Shown here in pieces: positions 33,257-43,319 of a stretch of 64,000 nt of DNA. Below the pieces are notes generated by a model that was not told the origin of the DNA, searched no databases, and saw only the letters and a list, made by a program, of their open reading frames with translations. Origin of the DNA: Betaproteobacteria bacterium (lineage in GTDB: Bacteria; Pseudomonadota; Gammaproteobacteria; Burkholderiales; Rhodocyclaceae); assembly GCA_009781175.1 (NCBI GenBank), contig WQYQ01000005.1, forward strand, positions 62,001 to 126,000, given 5' to 3'. A program made the position numbers and the translations under genes. The stretch's first letter is position 1; the number at the start of each line of letters is the position of its first letter.

Positions 33257-35098
33257 TCATGCGTATTCGCGGGCATGCCGTTGCAGCACTTCGAGGAAAT
33301 CGGCGCCGTAGAGTTCGAGTTTGCGGTCGCCGACACCCGGTAGTTCATGCATTGCTTCAAGACTCATCGGCCGCCGTTCCAGCATCTGTTTCAGGGTTGC
33401 ATCGCCAAACACGATATAGGCGGGCACGTTCTGCTCTTCGGCCAGCCGGCGCCGGCATTGGCGCAACGCGGCCCAGAGCGCGCGCGCCGCATCATCTTCG
33501 AATTCGATTTCACGCCGCAGGCTCGGCGCGGCGGCCTGCGTTTCGCGCACGCGGCGCAATTGGATGGGCTGTTCGCCGCGCAAAACGGGGCGGCAATCTT
33601 CTTGCAGGATCAAGCCGCCATGCTCATTGACGCCAAGCAGCCCCGCCGCGACGCATTGGCGCAGCAGCGAACTCCATTGCGCTTCCGAAATCGCTTTGCC
33701 AAGCCCAAATGTCGATAAATGCTGATGCCCGCGCTCGATAATCTTGGCGGTTTCCGCACCGCGCAGGATATCGATGATATGCCCCGCGCCATAACGCTGC
33801 CCGCTGCGGTAAATCGCCGAAAGCGCCTTCTGCACCGCCTCGCTCGCATCCCAGGTCTGGGGCGGGTTCAGGCACATGTCGCAGTTGCCGCAAGGCGTCG
33901 ATTCTTCACCGAAATACCGCAGCAATACCTGGCGCCGGCAAGTCGGTGCTTCGCAATAGCCGAGCAAGGCTTCGAGCTTGCGCCGTTCGACGCGTTTGAT
34001 TTCATCGGGCGCTTGCGACTGTTCGATCATTTCCCGATGCAGGATAAGGTCCCGGAGGCCGTAAGCCATCCAGGCATTCGACGGCAGGCCGTCGCGCCCT
34101 GCCCGGCCGGTTTCCTGGTAGTAGGCTTCGAGCGATTTCGGCAGATCCAGATGCGCGACGAAACGCACGTCGGGTTTGTCGATGCCCATGCCGAAAGCGA
34201 CGGTCGCCACCATGATGATGCCATCGCCGCGAATGAATTTGCTCTGGTGCTGCTCGCGCACCGAAGCGTCGAGTCCGGCGTGGTATGGCAGCGCATTGAG
34301 CCCTTGTTCGCGCAACCACTTAGCGGTTTCCTCGACCTTCTTGCGCGAGAGGCAATAGACGATGCCCGCATCCCCGTCGTGCGAGCTGCGGATGAAGCGC
34401 AAAAGCTGGCGGCGCGGGTTGTCCTTCTCCGTCACCGTGTAACGGATGTTCGGCCGGTCGAAACTCGATACGAAAACTTCAGCCGCATGCAGCGCAAGCC
34501 GCTCGACGATTTCCTGCCGCGTTGCGCCGTCCGCCGTCGCCGTCAGCGCGACGCGGGGAATCTGCGGGAAGCGCTCATGCAGCACCGAAAGCTGAATATA
34601 TTCGGGCCGGAAATCGTGCCCCCATTGCGATACGCAATGCGCCTCGTCGATCGCGAACAAGGCAATGTCCGACTGCGCGAGCAGTTGCTGAAAGCGCGGG
34701 GTCATCAACCTTTCAGGCGCGACATAGAGCAGATCCAGTTCGCCTTCGAGCAGTTCGCGCTCGATCACGGCGGCATGCTCAAGCTCCAACGTCGAATTCA
34801 GGTACGCCGCGCGCACGCCGGCGAGCTTCAGGGCCTGCACCTGATCCTGCATCAAGGCGATCAAGGGTGACACCACAATGCCGCAACCGTGGCGCAGCAG
34901 CGCTGGGATCTGGTAGCAGAGCGACTTTCCGCCGCCCGTCGGCATCAGCACGAGCGCGTCGCCGCCGCGCGCGACTTGTTCGACGATCGCCTGCTGCGCG
35001 CCGCGGAAAGCCGTATACCCGAAGACATGGCGCAATGTCCTCAGGGCTGCGCTGGCTAAATCGGTTGAGTCGCTGGGAATGGATTGCGTGGGCTTCAT
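33257..35098 (-). CDS. recQ: ATP-dependent DNA helicase RecQ
   Basis: A protein of 613 residues in full RecQ order. Helicase core: Walker [21 protein letters not shown] in [19 protein letters not shown], and motif [12 protein letters not shown]. The RQC zinc-binding cysteines are in CEAPTCRR and CGNCDMC, followed by a winged helix, and a C-terminal HRDC domain ends the protein ([16 protein letters not shown]). It acts 3'-5' in recombination and replication repair. It has the standard length. The 271 bp upstream contain a palindromic repeat and the dispersed 16-base motif rather than another gene. Confidence 0.96.
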   Translation of the reverse strand: MKPTQSIPSDSTDLASAALRTLRHVFGYTAFRGAQQAIVEQVARGGDALVLMPTGGGKSLCYQIPALLRHGCGIVVSPLIALMQDQVQALKLAGVRAAYLNSTLELEHAAVIERELLEGELDLLYVAPERLMTPRFQQLLAQSDIALFAIDEAHCVSQWGHDFRPEYIQLSVLHERFPQIPRVALTATADGATRQEIVERLALHAAEVFVSSFDRPNIRYTVTEKDNPRRQLLRFIRSSHDGDAGIVYCLSRKKVEETAKWLREQGLNALPYHAGLDASVREQHQSKFIRGDGIIMVATVAFGMGIDKPDVRFVAHLDLPKSLEAYYQETGRAGRDGLPSNAWMAYGLRDLILHREMIEQSQAPDEIKRVERRKLEALLGYCEAPTCRRQVLLRYFGEESTPCGNCDMCLNPPQTWDASEAVQKALSAIYRSGQRYGAGHIIDILRGAETAKIIERGHQHLSTFGLGKAISEAQWSSLLRQCVAAGLLGVNEHGGLILQEDCRPVLRGEQPIQLRRVRETQAAAPSLRREIEFEDDAARALWAALRQCRRRLAEEQNVPAYIVFGDATLKQMLERRPMSLEAMHELPGVGDRKLELYGADFLEVLQRHAREYA

Positions 35099-35200
35099 GC
35101 GTCCCGGATTATACCGGTCGGCGTACAGCCCACTTCATCCTCACTGCAAGATCCCCGTTACGCTTGTTTTGCTAGCCCCATTATGAATGGCGGGACTTGC

Positions 35201-35216
35201 GCTCAACCCGTGGTCA
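35201..35216 (+). repeat. Dispersed 16-base intergenic motif, copy 2
   Basis: GCTCAACCCGTGGTCA. It overlaps the left arm of the 35212-35294 palindrome. With the preceding ACTTGC it matches copy 3 (48765) over about 22 bases. Confidence 0.45.
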
Positions 35217-35294
35217 TTCTGCGCGAAGTCGCAGAATCCATTTGCCCTCCGATACTGGATTCTGCGACTGCGCTTCGCTCCGCGCAGAATGACC
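35212..35294. repeat. Palindromic repeat element between recQ and acetoacetyl-CoA synthetase
   Basis: The left arm 35212-35240 (GGTCATTCTGCGCGAAGTCG then CAGAATCCA) and right arm 35256-35294 (TGGATTCTGCGACT, with an extra 10-base GCTTCGCTC-like insertion, then CGCGCAGAATGACC) form a long hairpin around a 15-base spacer. This TCATTCTGCG...GAATCC form resembles dispersed palindromes known in many bacterial genomes. It has no T-run. The rest of 35099-35369 has no visible gene. Confidence 0.7.
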
Positions 35295-35369
35295 GCAAGT
35301 CGAGAGTAAGCCCGGACACCTCCCAACTTGTGGCGTTACAGCTTCTTGCGACAGACTCTGAACAGGCTC

Positions 35370-37340
35370 TCAACTATTCAACTCCGCTCGCGCCCGGAAC
35401 TGCTCCAATGCTTCGGGATTCGCCAGGGCCTCGACATTCTTCACCGCCTCGCCGTGCACGATATTGCGCACCGCCAGTTCCACGATCTTGCCGCTCTTGG
35501 TGCGCGGGATGTCGCGCACCTGCACGATTTTCGCCGGCACATGACGCGGGCTGGCGTTCTCGCGGATCGCGCGTTTGATCCGGTCGGTCAGCGCCTCATC
35601 AAGCTCGATGCCGTCCGCGAGTTTCACGAACAACACCACGCGCACATCGGCATAGCTGCCCGGCGGCCAGTTCTGCCCGATCACGAGCGATTCGATGACT
35701 TCGGGCAGCCGTTCGACCTGGCGATAGATTTCAGCCGTACCGATGCGCACGCCGCCAGGGTTGAGCGTGGCGTCCGAGCGGCCGTAGATAATCAATCCGC
35801 CATGTTCGGTTTCGGCGCAGAAATCGCCGTGGCACCACACGCCGGGGAAGCGCTCGAAGTAGGCCGCGCGGTATTTGGCGCCGTCCGGGTCGTTCCAAAA
35901 GCCGATCGGCATACAGGGGAAAGCCTTGGTACATACAAGCTCGCCCTTGTCGCCTTTAACTGGGAGCCCTGTTTCATCCCACACCTCGACCGCGATGCCG
36001 AGCCCTTTGCATTGGATTTCGCCGCGCCACACGGGCGCCGTCGGGTTGCCCAGGACGAAGCAGGAAACGATGTCCGTACCGCCCGAGATCGAGGCCAGGC
36101 AAAGGTCGAATTTGATCGCGTCGTAGACATAGTCGAAGCCTTCATCGACGAGCGGGCTGCCGGTGGACATGATGGCACGCAAAGCGCCGAGGTCGTGCGT
36201 ATCGCGCGGCCGCAGCCCAGCCTTGGCGGCAGCGTCGAGATATTTGGCCGAGGTGCCGAAGTGGGTGCAGCGTTCGGTCTGGGCGAAATCCCATAGAATC
36301 TTGCCGTCGCCCGCGAACGGCGAACCGTCGTAAAGCAGCAGCGTCGCGCCCGAAGCCAAGCCCGAGACGAGCCAGTTCCACATCATCCAGCCTAGCGTGG
36401 TGAAGTAGAAGAGCCGATCTCCTTCATGGATGTCGGTGTGGAGCTGATGTTCCTTGAGGTGCTGAAGCAGCACGCCGCCCGCGGAATGGACGATGCATTT
36501 GGGCACGCCGGTCGTACCCGAGGAGAAGAGGATGTAGAGCGGATGGTCGAACGGCAGCGCGACGAACGGAATGTCGTTTTGGAAGCGATGCGGGGCGATG
36601 AAATCGGCCCACATTTGCGCGTCGCGCAGCGCGGACAAATCGTGCTCGGCGTGGATATACGGCACGACGATAAGCTGTTCGACGCTCGGGAGCTTATCGA
36701 TGACTTCGGCCAGCTTGCCCATGTTGTCGATGCGTTTGCCGCTGTAGTGGTAGCCGTCGACGGCGATCAGGACTTTCGGCTCGATCTGGCCAAAGCGGTC
36801 GAGCACGCCTTGCACGCCAAAATCCGGCGAGGCCGAGGACCAGACCGCGCCGATGCTGGCGACGGCGAGCATCGCGACGATGCTTTCGGGCAGGTTCGGC
36901 AGCCATGCCGCGACGCGCTCGCCGGGCTGCACGCCCGCGGCCTTCAAGGCATGCGCGAAATGCGCGACGGCGCGATGGAGATCGGCGTGACTCATGCGCG
37001 TTTTAACTTTGTCTTCGCCCCAGAATACGAGGGCATCGCCGGAATCGCGCCGGCGCAGCAAATTGCGTGCGAAATTCAGCCGCGCCTGGGGAAACCATTT
37101 CGCACCCGGCATTGTGTCCTGCTCCAACACCGTGCCACCAGGGTCACCGAGCACGCTGCAAAACTCCCACACCGCAGACCAGAAAGCTTCACGCTGATTA
37201 ACCGACCAGGCGTGCAACTCGGCGTAGTTACCACCCGGGGCACCGTAGCGTTCCTCGGCAAATGTGCGGAAGGCAGTCAGGCGCGCATTGGCGACACGCT
37301 CCGCAGAGGGTGCCCACAAAGGCTTTAAAGGCTTAGTCAT
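35370..37340 (-). CDS. Acetoacetyl-CoA synthetase (acetoacetate-CoA ligase)
   Basis: A protein of 656 residues of the ANL adenylate-forming superfamily. The AMP-binding P-loop-like motif is [19 protein letters not shown]5-type motifs are GGTDIVSCF and [18 protein letters not shown]; and the C-terminal lysine is in RTKSGKIVE. The N-terminal extension and [14 protein letters not shown] match acetoacetate-CoA ligases. It activates acetoacetate for central metabolism or polyhydroxybutyrate turnover. AGGAGGAG precedes the ATG. Thioesterase and ETF-QO genes are near, suggesting lipid or ketone-body use. Confidence 0.93.
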   Translation of the reverse strand: MTKPLKPLWAPSAERVANARLTAFRTFAEERYGAPGGNYAELHAWSVNQREAFWSAVWEFCSVLGDPGGTVLEQDTMPGAKWFPQARLNFARNLLRRRDSGDALVFWGEDKVKTRMSHADLHRAVAHFAHALKAAGVQPGERVAAWLPNLPESIVAMLAVASIGAVWSSASPDFGVQGVLDRFGQIEPKVLIAVDGYHYSGKRIDNMGKLAEVIDKLPSVEQLIVVPYIHAEHDLSALRDAQMWADFIAPHRFQNDIPFVALPFDHPLYILFSSGTTGVPKCIVHSAGGVLLQHLKEHQLHTDIHEGDRLFYFTTLGWMMWNWLVSGLASGATLLLYDGSPFAGDGKILWDFAQTERCTHFGTSAKYLDAAAKAGLRPRDTHDLGALRAIMSTGSPLVDEGFDYVYDAIKFDLCLASISGGTDIVSCFVLGNPTAPVWRGEIQCKGLGIAVEVWDETGLPVKGDKGELVCTKAFPCMPIGFWNDPDGAKYRAAYFERFPGVWCHGDFCAETEHGGLIIYGRSDATLNPGGVRIGTAEIYRQVERLPEVIESLVIGQNWPPGSYADVRVVLFVKLADGIELDEALTDRIKRAIRENASPRHVPAKIVQVRDIPRTKSGKIVELAVRNIVHGEAVKNVEALANPEALEQFRARAELNS

Positions 37341-37590
37341 TTCTCCTCCTCTTTTGTCTTTTATATTCCGTTGCCAACTTCAACCCGAATTGAGTATGCC
37401 CAGGCGGCCCCATCCAAAGCCGCCGCCACAGCGTGAGGCAGCAGGTTTGGGTGATTACCTCTTGAGCGCCGCTGAGTGCATGGGTTGGGAGCGTTTCGTC
37501 ATTCCCTCAGTTCCTTTGCCTGGATGATCGCTGGCTCAGGCCCCGGCCAATCTACTTCTATCCGAATTGGTGCAACTACTTCTGTGGTTC

Positions 37591-38013
37591 CTAACCTCTA
37601 AGCAAGGCCCTCAATGAATCCGGCAACGCTATGGATTTTCCTTTAACAGGGTCGATCCACACGACTTTCGCCTCGCCGGTCGCATAGGAATTTCCCGAGT
37701 CCTCATCCAGGAGCTCATAGCGTGTCATTACGCTACTGCGACCGGGCTCGCCTCCATAGAGCCTTACCCTGACATTTGCGGGATAAGTAATGGGTTTTAA
37801 GAAGGTGCAAGATGCATGGACGATCACTATTGTCTGGGGTTGATCTGAATTGCAAATAACCCCTTGTTGCTCGAACCATTCAACACGCGCCTGTTCCATA
37901 AAACGGAAAAACACCGTGTTATTGACATGGCCGAGAGCATCCTGGTCACCCCAACGCACCGGGATAATGCACTCATGCAGCAATATGAAGGGCTGAGCGT
38001 GACTGTCTGACAT
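37591..38013 (-). CDS. 4-hydroxybenzoyl-CoA thioesterase family (YbgC-like) acyl-CoA thioesterase
   Basis: A protein of about 140 residues with the hotdog-fold signature PVRWGDQDALGHVNNTVFFR, where the Asp in DALGHVNN is catalytic in the 4HBT class. FMEQARVEWF and IVHASCTFLKPITYP follow. ATG 38013 is chosen because CGGAGA lies just upstream; a longer frame to 38076 is unlikely. Substrate chain length is unknown. The 250 bp between it and the acetoacetyl-CoA synthetase start have no visible gene. Confidence 0.85.
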   Translation of the reverse strand: MSDSHAQPFILLHECIIPVRWGDQDALGHVNNTVFFRFMEQARVEWFEQQGVICNSDQPQTIVIVHASCTFLKPITYPANVRVRLYGGEPGRSSVMTRYELLDEDSGNSYATGEAKVVWIDPVKGKSIALPDSLRALLRG

Positions 38014-38072
38014 GCAATCTCCGAAGCTAGAAACACCAGGGACCCGCCCTGAAGCAGTAACATCGGAATTTA

Positions 38073-38090
38073 CCATACCCTACAGTATGG
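38073..38090. promoter_or_regulatory. Possible operator palindrome between thioesterase and ETF-QO genes
   Basis: CCATACCCTACAGTATGG: 6-bp inverted arms around a 6-base centre, midway between two divergent starts. The size suits a dimeric regulator such as a TetR family member, but no regulator gene is adjacent. Confidence 0.4.
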
Positions 38091-38148
38091 AATAGCATAT
38101 CGATCTTACAGTGTTGGCCAAACAAGAATTTTGAAGGAGCAAAAGGAA

Positions 38149-39786
38149 ATGGAACGCGAGTCGATGGAGTTTGATGTACTGATCGTTGGCGGAGGCCCAT
38201 CCGGTTTATCCGCCGCGATCCGTATCAAAGAATTAGCGCAGGCAAAAGGCCAGGACATCAGTGTCTGCCTCATCGACAAAGGCGCAGAGATTGGCGCTCA
38301 TATTCTGTCCGGCGTGATAATGGACCCGCGCGCACTGACCGAGCTTTTCCCGAACTGGAAAGAACTCGGCGCCCCGCTCGAAACTCAGGTCACCGAAGAC
38401 CGCGTGATGTTTCTTTCCGAAACCGGAGCAACCCATGTTCCCCTCTGGATGCTGCCTGCAACCCTGCACAACGAAGGTAACTACATCACCAGCCTCGGCC
38501 AAGTTTGCCGCTGGCTCGGTCAACAGGCCGAAGCACTTGGTGTCGAAGTTTATGCCGGGTTTGCAGGTGCCGAAGTTCTGTATGACGACCAAGGCCGCGT
38601 CAAGGGCGTCGTTACCGGCGACATGGGTGTCGGCCGCGATGGTCAACCAGGCCCGAGCTTTCAGCCAGGCATGGAATTGCATGCCAAATACACGCTTTTT
38701 GCCGAAGGCTGTCGTGGTCATCTAGGCAAACAGCTCGAAGCGAAATTCGACTTGCGCCGCGATGCAGACCCGCAAACCTATGGCATCGGGATCAAGGAGC
38801 TATGGGAAGTCAAGCCCGAGAATTTCAAAAAGGGGCTTGTCGTACACTCGGCCGGCTGGCCAATGCAGTCCGACACCTATGGCGGCTCCTTCGCCTACCA
38901 TTATGGAGAAAACCTCGTTTCGATCGGACTGGTTGTAGGTCTGAGCTATAGCAACCCTTATCTTTCGCCTTTCGAAGAATTTCAGCGTTTCAAAACCCAC
39001 CCTGAAATTCGCAAATTTTTTGAAGGCGGCAAACGCATCGCTTATGGCGCGCGAGCAATCAACGCGGGAGGTTACCAAAGCCTTCCCAAACTCATATTCC
39101 CCGGCGGAGCCTTGATCGGCGACGATGCGGGCTTTCTTAACGCGGCACGAATCAAAGGCTCTCACACCGCGATCAAAAGTGGCATGCTGGCCGCGGAAGT
39201 CGTCGTCGAAGCCCTGCTTTCCGGTCGCGCACAGGACGAGCTTTCTGCTTATCCCGAAGCTTATAAAGCATCCTGGCTGCACGAAGAACTTTATTGCGCG
39301 CGTAATTTCAAGCCCTACATGGCCAAAGGGCTATGGCTTGGCACCCTGCTCTATGGCATCGACCAAAAACTTTTTGGCGGCAAATTGCCCTGGACATGGC
39401 ACAACACAGCCGACCATACAAAGCTCAAAAAGGCTGCGGAATGTAAGCCAATTGCCTATCCCAAACCCGATGGCGTATTGACGTTTGATCGGCTCTCTTC
39501 CGTTTTCCTCTCGAATACCAATCACGAGGAAGATCAGCCTTGCCACCTAAAACTGAAAGATCCTACGGTTCCAATCAGAATCAATCTCGCTGAATACGAC
39601 GCGCCCGAGCAACGGTATTGCCCCGCAGGCGTCTACGAAATTGTGCGTGAGGAAAGTGGGGCGCGTTTACAAATCAACGCACAGAACTGCGTCCACTGCA
39701 AAACCTGCGATATCAAAGACCCAACACAAAATATCGTGTGGGTCGTTCCGCAAGGCGGAGAAGGGCCGATTTATCAGCAAATGTAA
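38149..39786 (+). CDS. Electron transfer flavoprotein-ubiquinone oxidoreductase
   Basis: About 545 residues. The N-terminal FAD motif is VLIVGGGPSGLSAAIR; DKGAEIGAHILSG and PGGALIGDDAGFLN complete flavin binding; the C-terminal 4Fe-4S motif is INAQNCVHCKTCDIKDPTQN, with a further Cys in RYCPAGVYE. It passes electrons from ETF, loaded by fatty-acid and amino-acid dehydrogenases, to ubiquinone at the inner membrane. ATG 38149 is preferred (AAAAGGAA upstream) to TTG 38131. ETF genes are not in the window. Its codons are less GC-rich than the genes before it. Confidence 0.95.
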   Translation: MERESMEFDVLIVGGGPSGLSAAIRIKELAQAKGQDISVCLIDKGAEIGAHILSGVIMDPRALTELFPNWKELGAPLETQVTEDRVMFLSETGATHVPLWMLPATLHNEGNYITSLGQVCRWLGQQAEALGVEVYAGFAGAEVLYDDQGRVKGVVTGDMGVGRDGQPGPSFQPGMELHAKYTLFAEGCRGHLGKQLEAKFDLRRDADPQTYGIGIKELWEVKPENFKKGLVVHSAGWPMQSDTYGGSFAYHYGENLVSIGLVVGLSYSNPYLSPFEEFQRFKTHPEIRKFFEGGKRIAYGARAINAGGYQSLPKLIFPGGALIGDDAGFLNAARIKGSHTAIKSGMLAAEVVVEALLSGRAQDELSAYPEAYKASWLHEELYCARNFKPYMAKGLWLGTLLYGIDQKLFGGKLPWTWHNTADHTKLKKAAECKPIAYPKPDGVLTFDRLSSVFLSNTNHEEDQPCHLKLKDPTVPIRINLAEYDAPEQRYCPAGVYEIVREESGARLQINAQNCVHCKTCDIKDPTQNIVWVVPQGGEGPIYQQM

Positions 39787-39824
39787 TTAGGACTACTTGC
39801 AGTAAATTCAGGCTACTTTTCCGT

Positions 39825-39861
39825 GACGAAACAGCTAATTCCAAGCCTTGGCTGTTTCGTC
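39825..39861. terminator. Hairpin after ETF-QO, without T-run
   Basis: GACGAAACAGC (39825-39835) and GCTGTTTCGTC (39851-39861) form an 11-bp stem with a 15-base loop containing CCAAGCCTTGG. Neither strand has a T-run next to it. It may be a processing or stability element. Confidence 0.5.
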
Positions 39862-39885
39862 GCCAGCCTTATAAAGGGCACCCCT

Positions 39886-40074
39886 TTAGGCAGAGTCTTT
39901 CAGATGATTGATTTCTGCTGAACTGCGCGCGTAGAAAAGCGTTGCCAAACAAGAAAGAGCGCAAATAAGCCAGAAACCCAAAAAGAACACAGAATATGTC
40001 GCAATTGGAGAAAGCTGAATCCCCTGACCAAACAGATACAACTGTTGAGGATCGATAACAGCAAAAAACACCAC
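39886..40074 (-). CDS. Small putative membrane protein beside the cbb3 accessory genes
   Basis: A frame of 62 residues with one or two hydrophobic segments (IATYSVFFLGFWLICALSCL then ATLFYARS) and a charged tail ending INHLKDSA. The pattern of a central membrane helix and charged end looks like a real small membrane protein rather than a shadow frame. GTG starts at 40074 or 40071. It is 190 bp after ccoH on the same strand and may be part of that group. No family could be named. The flanking 40075-40264 shows no gene. Confidence 0.5.
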   Translation of the reverse strand: MVFFAVIDPQQLYLFGQGIQLSPIATYSVFFLGFWLICALSCLATLFYARSSAEINHLKDSA

Positions 40075-40264
40075 CTCTGCATGGCACCACCCCTCTGTTT
40101 AGGCGAACCATATAAGCTTCTTATAGAATGAGGCTTTTAGCTGTGCCTATTTTAAGATTTACTCCCAAACTGCTTAGGCTATATTTCACCTCAGGGTAAA
40201 ACCGAAATAACAAACCACACCACGCGGCACATTTACTTTGCCACGCCTGAATCATTATCGAACA

Positions 40265-40807
40265 TCAAGGCGCGGTATCGAGCCACGCACGTAATTGAAT
40301 TTCGCCATCCGTAGGAAACTGCACAACGGAAGCGATACGCCATGTAAGCGCCTGATCTTCGATCTGAAGCTGCCAGCGGCCCGCCGAAAGCGGATGCATG
40401 ACACCGCGATAACTATCTAAAGTTTTATTAAGCACTATTTTCTGATCCAGCTCCGGACGTGTTGCATGGGTAGCCGTCAGAATCAATTGATCGGGCAACT
40501 TACTGATATCTGTTGCCGTCAACGCTAATTGAGCTCCGCCGCCATCAAGATGTAAACGTCCAGAAATTCCGAGATTGAGTGCCTGACGGTTACGTGCAAG
40601 CGTCTGATTGATCCCAAGCCCCTCTTTGTAATAATCGTCAACGACCAAAGCATCTGAGCCACCGTGGTGACCAATCCCCCAGTAAGCAATTGCATAGGTG
40701 GATAAACTCGCGACCACAGCAATTCCCGGCAGCCCCCATAAAATCCACGGCCAGGGTTCGCGATACCAAGGTTTTCCAGGCTTGGAAGCCTCTCGAGTCG
40801 TGCTCAT
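40265..40807 (-). CDS. ccoH: cbb3 oxidase assembly protein CcoH / FixH family
   Basis: About 180 residues. A single membrane segment (PWILWGLPGIAVVASLSTYA) near the N-terminus, then a periplasmic beta-rich domain with YYKEGLGINQTLARN and AGRWQLQIEDQALTWRI, the FixH layout. It is thought to help copper insertion or assembly of cbb3 oxidase. Two ATGs at 40810 and 40807 are possible. It starts 4-7 bp after ccoG and is probably coupled to it. Confidence 0.88.
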   Translation of the reverse strand: MSTTREASKPGKPWYREPWPWILWGLPGIAVVASLSTYAIAYWGIGHHGGSDALVVDDYYKEGLGINQTLARNRQALNLGISGRLHLDGGGAQLALTATDISKLPDQLILTATHATRPELDQKIVLNKTLDSYRGVMHPLSAGRWQLQIEDQALTWRIASVVQFPTDGEIQLRAWLDTAP

Positions 40808-40814
40808 CATTACC

Positions 40815-42275
40815 TCACTGCATCAAAAAAGTGGACTTCTCGTGCAGAGCAATTTTGTTGTCTGCCGTATGCAAGTCGAAGAAAATCTTATGCGAACCTC
40901 TAGGAACCGCGTCGCCAGGTATCCGCGCACGGACAGAAAGTGTTCGAGCATCATTCGGCCCAATTGAAGCCACCGTATCTCCCAAAAGCTTGATGCCATC
41001 AATTCCAGTAACCGATATTTTGACTTCACGCGCCGCTTCAGAAGCATTCATTACGCGTAGACTATAGACGTTCTCAATCATTCCATCTTCAACTTCACGC
41101 GCCAGCGTACCCCGATCCCGAATGACATCCATGCGAACGGGGATACGCGAAGCAATTCCCCAAACAAACCCGATAATAATAAGGCAAAGTACGCTGCTAT
41201 AAATCAGGGTACGCGGTCGCAATACGTGCCCAAGAATTTCCTTGGTGCCCCAACCCTGCTCAAGTGCATGCTCGGTCGAATAACGAATTAACCCCTTCGG
41301 GTAATTCATTTTTTCCATTACCTGATCGCATCCATCGATACATGCGGCACACCCGATGCATTCGTATTGCAAGCCTTTACGGATATCGATCCCCGTTGGG
41401 CACACTTGAACACAAATTCCACAATCCACGCAGTCGCCAAGGCTATTCGCCTTGTAATCGCTCCCTTTCCGGCGCGGACCACGTGGCTCACCGCGTTGCG
41501 TATCGTAAGTGATGACCAAAGTGTCCGGATCGAACATCACGCCCTGAAAACGGGCATACGGGCACATATACTTACAAACCTGCTCACGCATTACACCGGC
41601 CATCAAATAAGTAAAGCCGCTGTAGAAACAAATCCAGAAAATTTGCCAGCCGCCAAGCTGTCCAGTAAATATACTCGGCAAAAGCTCCCGAATCGGAGTG
41701 AAGTAACCAGCGAAGCTAATGCCTGTCCATACAGAGAAAAGAACCCATGCTCCGTATTTGGCTAATTTAAGCCCTAGCTTTCGTGCGCTGAAAGGTTGCG
41801 CATCAAGCTTCATGCGCCGGACATGGTCACCCTCGATTTTTGATTCAATCCAAAGAAAAATTTCCGTATAGACCGTCTGCGGACAGGCATACCCACACCA
41901 AAGGCGCCCTGCGACTGCTGTAAATAAAAACAGCGAATAAGCACAAACAATCAGTAAAACCGCAAGGAAAAAGACATCCTGCGGCCAAAAAACCAAGCCA
42001 AAAATATAAAATTTCCGCTCCGCCAAATCGAATAACAAAGCTTGGCGGCCATTCCATTGCATCCAGCAGAGGCCAAAAAAAATCAGTTGAGTAGCCCAAA
42101 CCAATATCCAGCGCCAAGTCGCAAAAATCCCGCTTGCTGCACGTGGGTAGATTTTCTTACGAATTGCATAAAGTTCTTCATCCAAACCCGCAGGCACGAC
42201 AGGAATAACTGTCTTCGCCTTTAGATGAGGCTTTGAGTCTTGAGCTTGAGGTTCTGGATTGGCATCGGTATTCAT
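40815..42275 (-). CDS. ccoG: cbb3 oxidase accessory ferredoxin CcoG / FixG (RdxA)
   Basis: A protein of 486 residues. Several membrane segments include an FixG CGYACPQTVYTE block and a periplasmic Ig-like C-terminal domain. Two ferredoxin-type cysteine groups: CVDCGICVQVCPTGIDIRKG and CIGCAACIDGCDQVM. CcoG is a Cu(II) reductase-like factor for oxidase copper delivery. It follows ccoP after a terminator and precedes ccoH. Its base composition is visibly more AT-rich than the restriction block or the dnaK region. Confidence 0.95.
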   Translation of the reverse strand: MNTDANPEPQAQDSKPHLKAKTVIPVVPAGLDEELYAIRKKIYPRAASGIFATWRWILVWATQLIFFGLCWMQWNGRQALLFDLAERKFYIFGLVFWPQDVFFLAVLLIVCAYSLFLFTAVAGRLWCGYACPQTVYTEIFLWIESKIEGDHVRRMKLDAQPFSARKLGLKLAKYGAWVLFSVWTGISFAGYFTPIRELLPSIFTGQLGGWQIFWICFYSGFTYLMAGVMREQVCKYMCPYARFQGVMFDPDTLVITYDTQRGEPRGPRRKGSDYKANSLGDCVDCGICVQVCPTGIDIRKGLQYECIGCAACIDGCDQVMEKMNYPKGLIRYSTEHALEQGWGTKEILGHVLRPRTLIYSSVLCLIIIGFVWGIASRIPVRMDVIRDRGTLAREVEDGMIENVYSLRVMNASEAAREVKISVTGIDGIKLLGDTVASIGPNDARTLSVRARIPGDAVPRGSHKIFFDLHTADNKIALHEKSTFLMQ

Positions 42276-42332
42276 GAGAGAAGCAACTCAATAAAGGCAA
42301 AAGCCTTCGCATTAAATGAAAAACAAACCCTG

Positions 42333-42377
42333 AAAAAACCAAACCGGGAAACGCGTAAAACGCCTCTCCCGGTTTTT
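42333..42377. terminator. Terminator between ccoP and ccoG
   Basis: Arms AACCGGGA (42342-42349) and TCCCGGTT (42367-42374) enclose ACGCGTAAAACGCC, which can itself pair. On the minus strand the stem is followed by TGGTTTTTT, serving ccoNOQP. On the plus strand TTTTT also follows. Confidence 0.8.
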
Positions 42378-42397
42378 GGTATTTCCCGACTTATAAA

Positions 42398-43309
42398 TTA
42401 CTGCGCGTTAGTATTCAAACTATATACATACGCAGCAAGCAATTTAATCTTTTTCTCCCCTAAGAGGGGCCCCCACGTAGGCATCAGTCCATTACGGCCT
42501 TTGCTAATCGTTTCAATTATGGTTGCTTCGGAAGAACCATATAGCCAAGTCTTATCTGTCAGATTTGGAGCTCCTACTAACGGATTACCTTTTCCTTCAG
42601 GCCCATGGCAAGCAACACAGTTCTGAGCAAAGACATCTTTACCACGCTCAGCTCTTAGGGAGTCATGCGCTAAACCAGAAAACGAGCGAACATAATTCGC
42701 AACATCCTTGACTGACTCAGCTCCTAATTGCTGTTCCCAAGCCGGCATAGCAGCCTGATGCCCGCCAGTAATCGTTGCTACGATTTGTTCCGGCTCAGAA
42801 CCCCACTGCCAACCTGAAGGATTAGTCAGATTCGGGAATCCTTTCGCTCCGCGAGCATCGGAACCATGGCACTGCTGGCAATAAGTAAGGAAAAGACGCT
42901 TACCCATTTCGCGAGCTTCAGGATCCGCGGCCACCGCTTTGACATCCATATCTTTGTAGCGATTGAACTTTTCGTCAAAACGCTGGTCGGCAACCCTTCT
43001 CTCTTCCTTGTATTGGCCGGAAGAAGTCCAGCCAAGCTTACCGCCAAAGGTGCCAAATCCTGGATAGAGAATTAAATATACAACCCCAAAAGCAATAGTG
43101 AACCAGAACAGGTACATCCACCATCCCGGCAAGGGATTATTCCATTCCTGCAGATCCTCATCCCAGACATGTTTCTGCAATTCAACTTGTTGACCTACTG
43201 CTGGTTTTTTCGTCGTGTTACCGACCAAGAGCCACACCAGAAAAGCAAAGCTCGCAACCACCAGCACAGCTACGTAATACCCCCAAAACGGGGAGACAAA
43301 ATCACTCAT
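42398..43309 (-). CDS. ccoP: cbb3-type cytochrome c oxidase subunit III, diheme cytochrome c
   Basis: A protein of 303 residues. An N-terminal membrane segment (GYYVAVLVVASFAFLVWLLV) and a second (GWWMYLFWFTIAFGVVYLIL) are followed by two c-type heme sites, CQQCH and CVACH, each with a later Met ligand (AAMPAWEQQ, GLMPTWGP). It donates electrons towards ccoO. ATG 43309 is the conserved MSDFVSPFWG. It overlaps the upstream region only by its longer false frame; ccoQ ends 10 bp earlier. Confidence 0.96.
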   Translation of the reverse strand: MSDFVSPFWGYYVAVLVVASFAFLVWLLVGNTTKKPAVGQQVELQKHVWDEDLQEWNNPLPGWWMYLFWFTIAFGVVYLILYPGFGTFGGKLGWTSSGQYKEERRVADQRFDEKFNRYKDMDVKAVAADPEAREMGKRLFLTYCQQCHGSDARGAKGFPNLTNPSGWQWGSEPEQIVATITGGHQAAMPAWEQQLGAESVKDVANYVRSFSGLAHDSLRAERGKDVFAQNCVACHGPEGKGNPLVGAPNLTDKTWLYGSSEATIIETISKGRNGLMPTWGPLLGEKKIKLLAAYVYSLNTNAQ

Positions 43310-43319
43310 GACGTCATCC

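Noticed and set aside
37395..37527. A 44-codon plus-strand frame between acetoacetyl-CoA synthetase and thioesterase genes
   Set aside because: No ribosome binding site or recognisable feature; Pro/Arg-rich start looks accidental.
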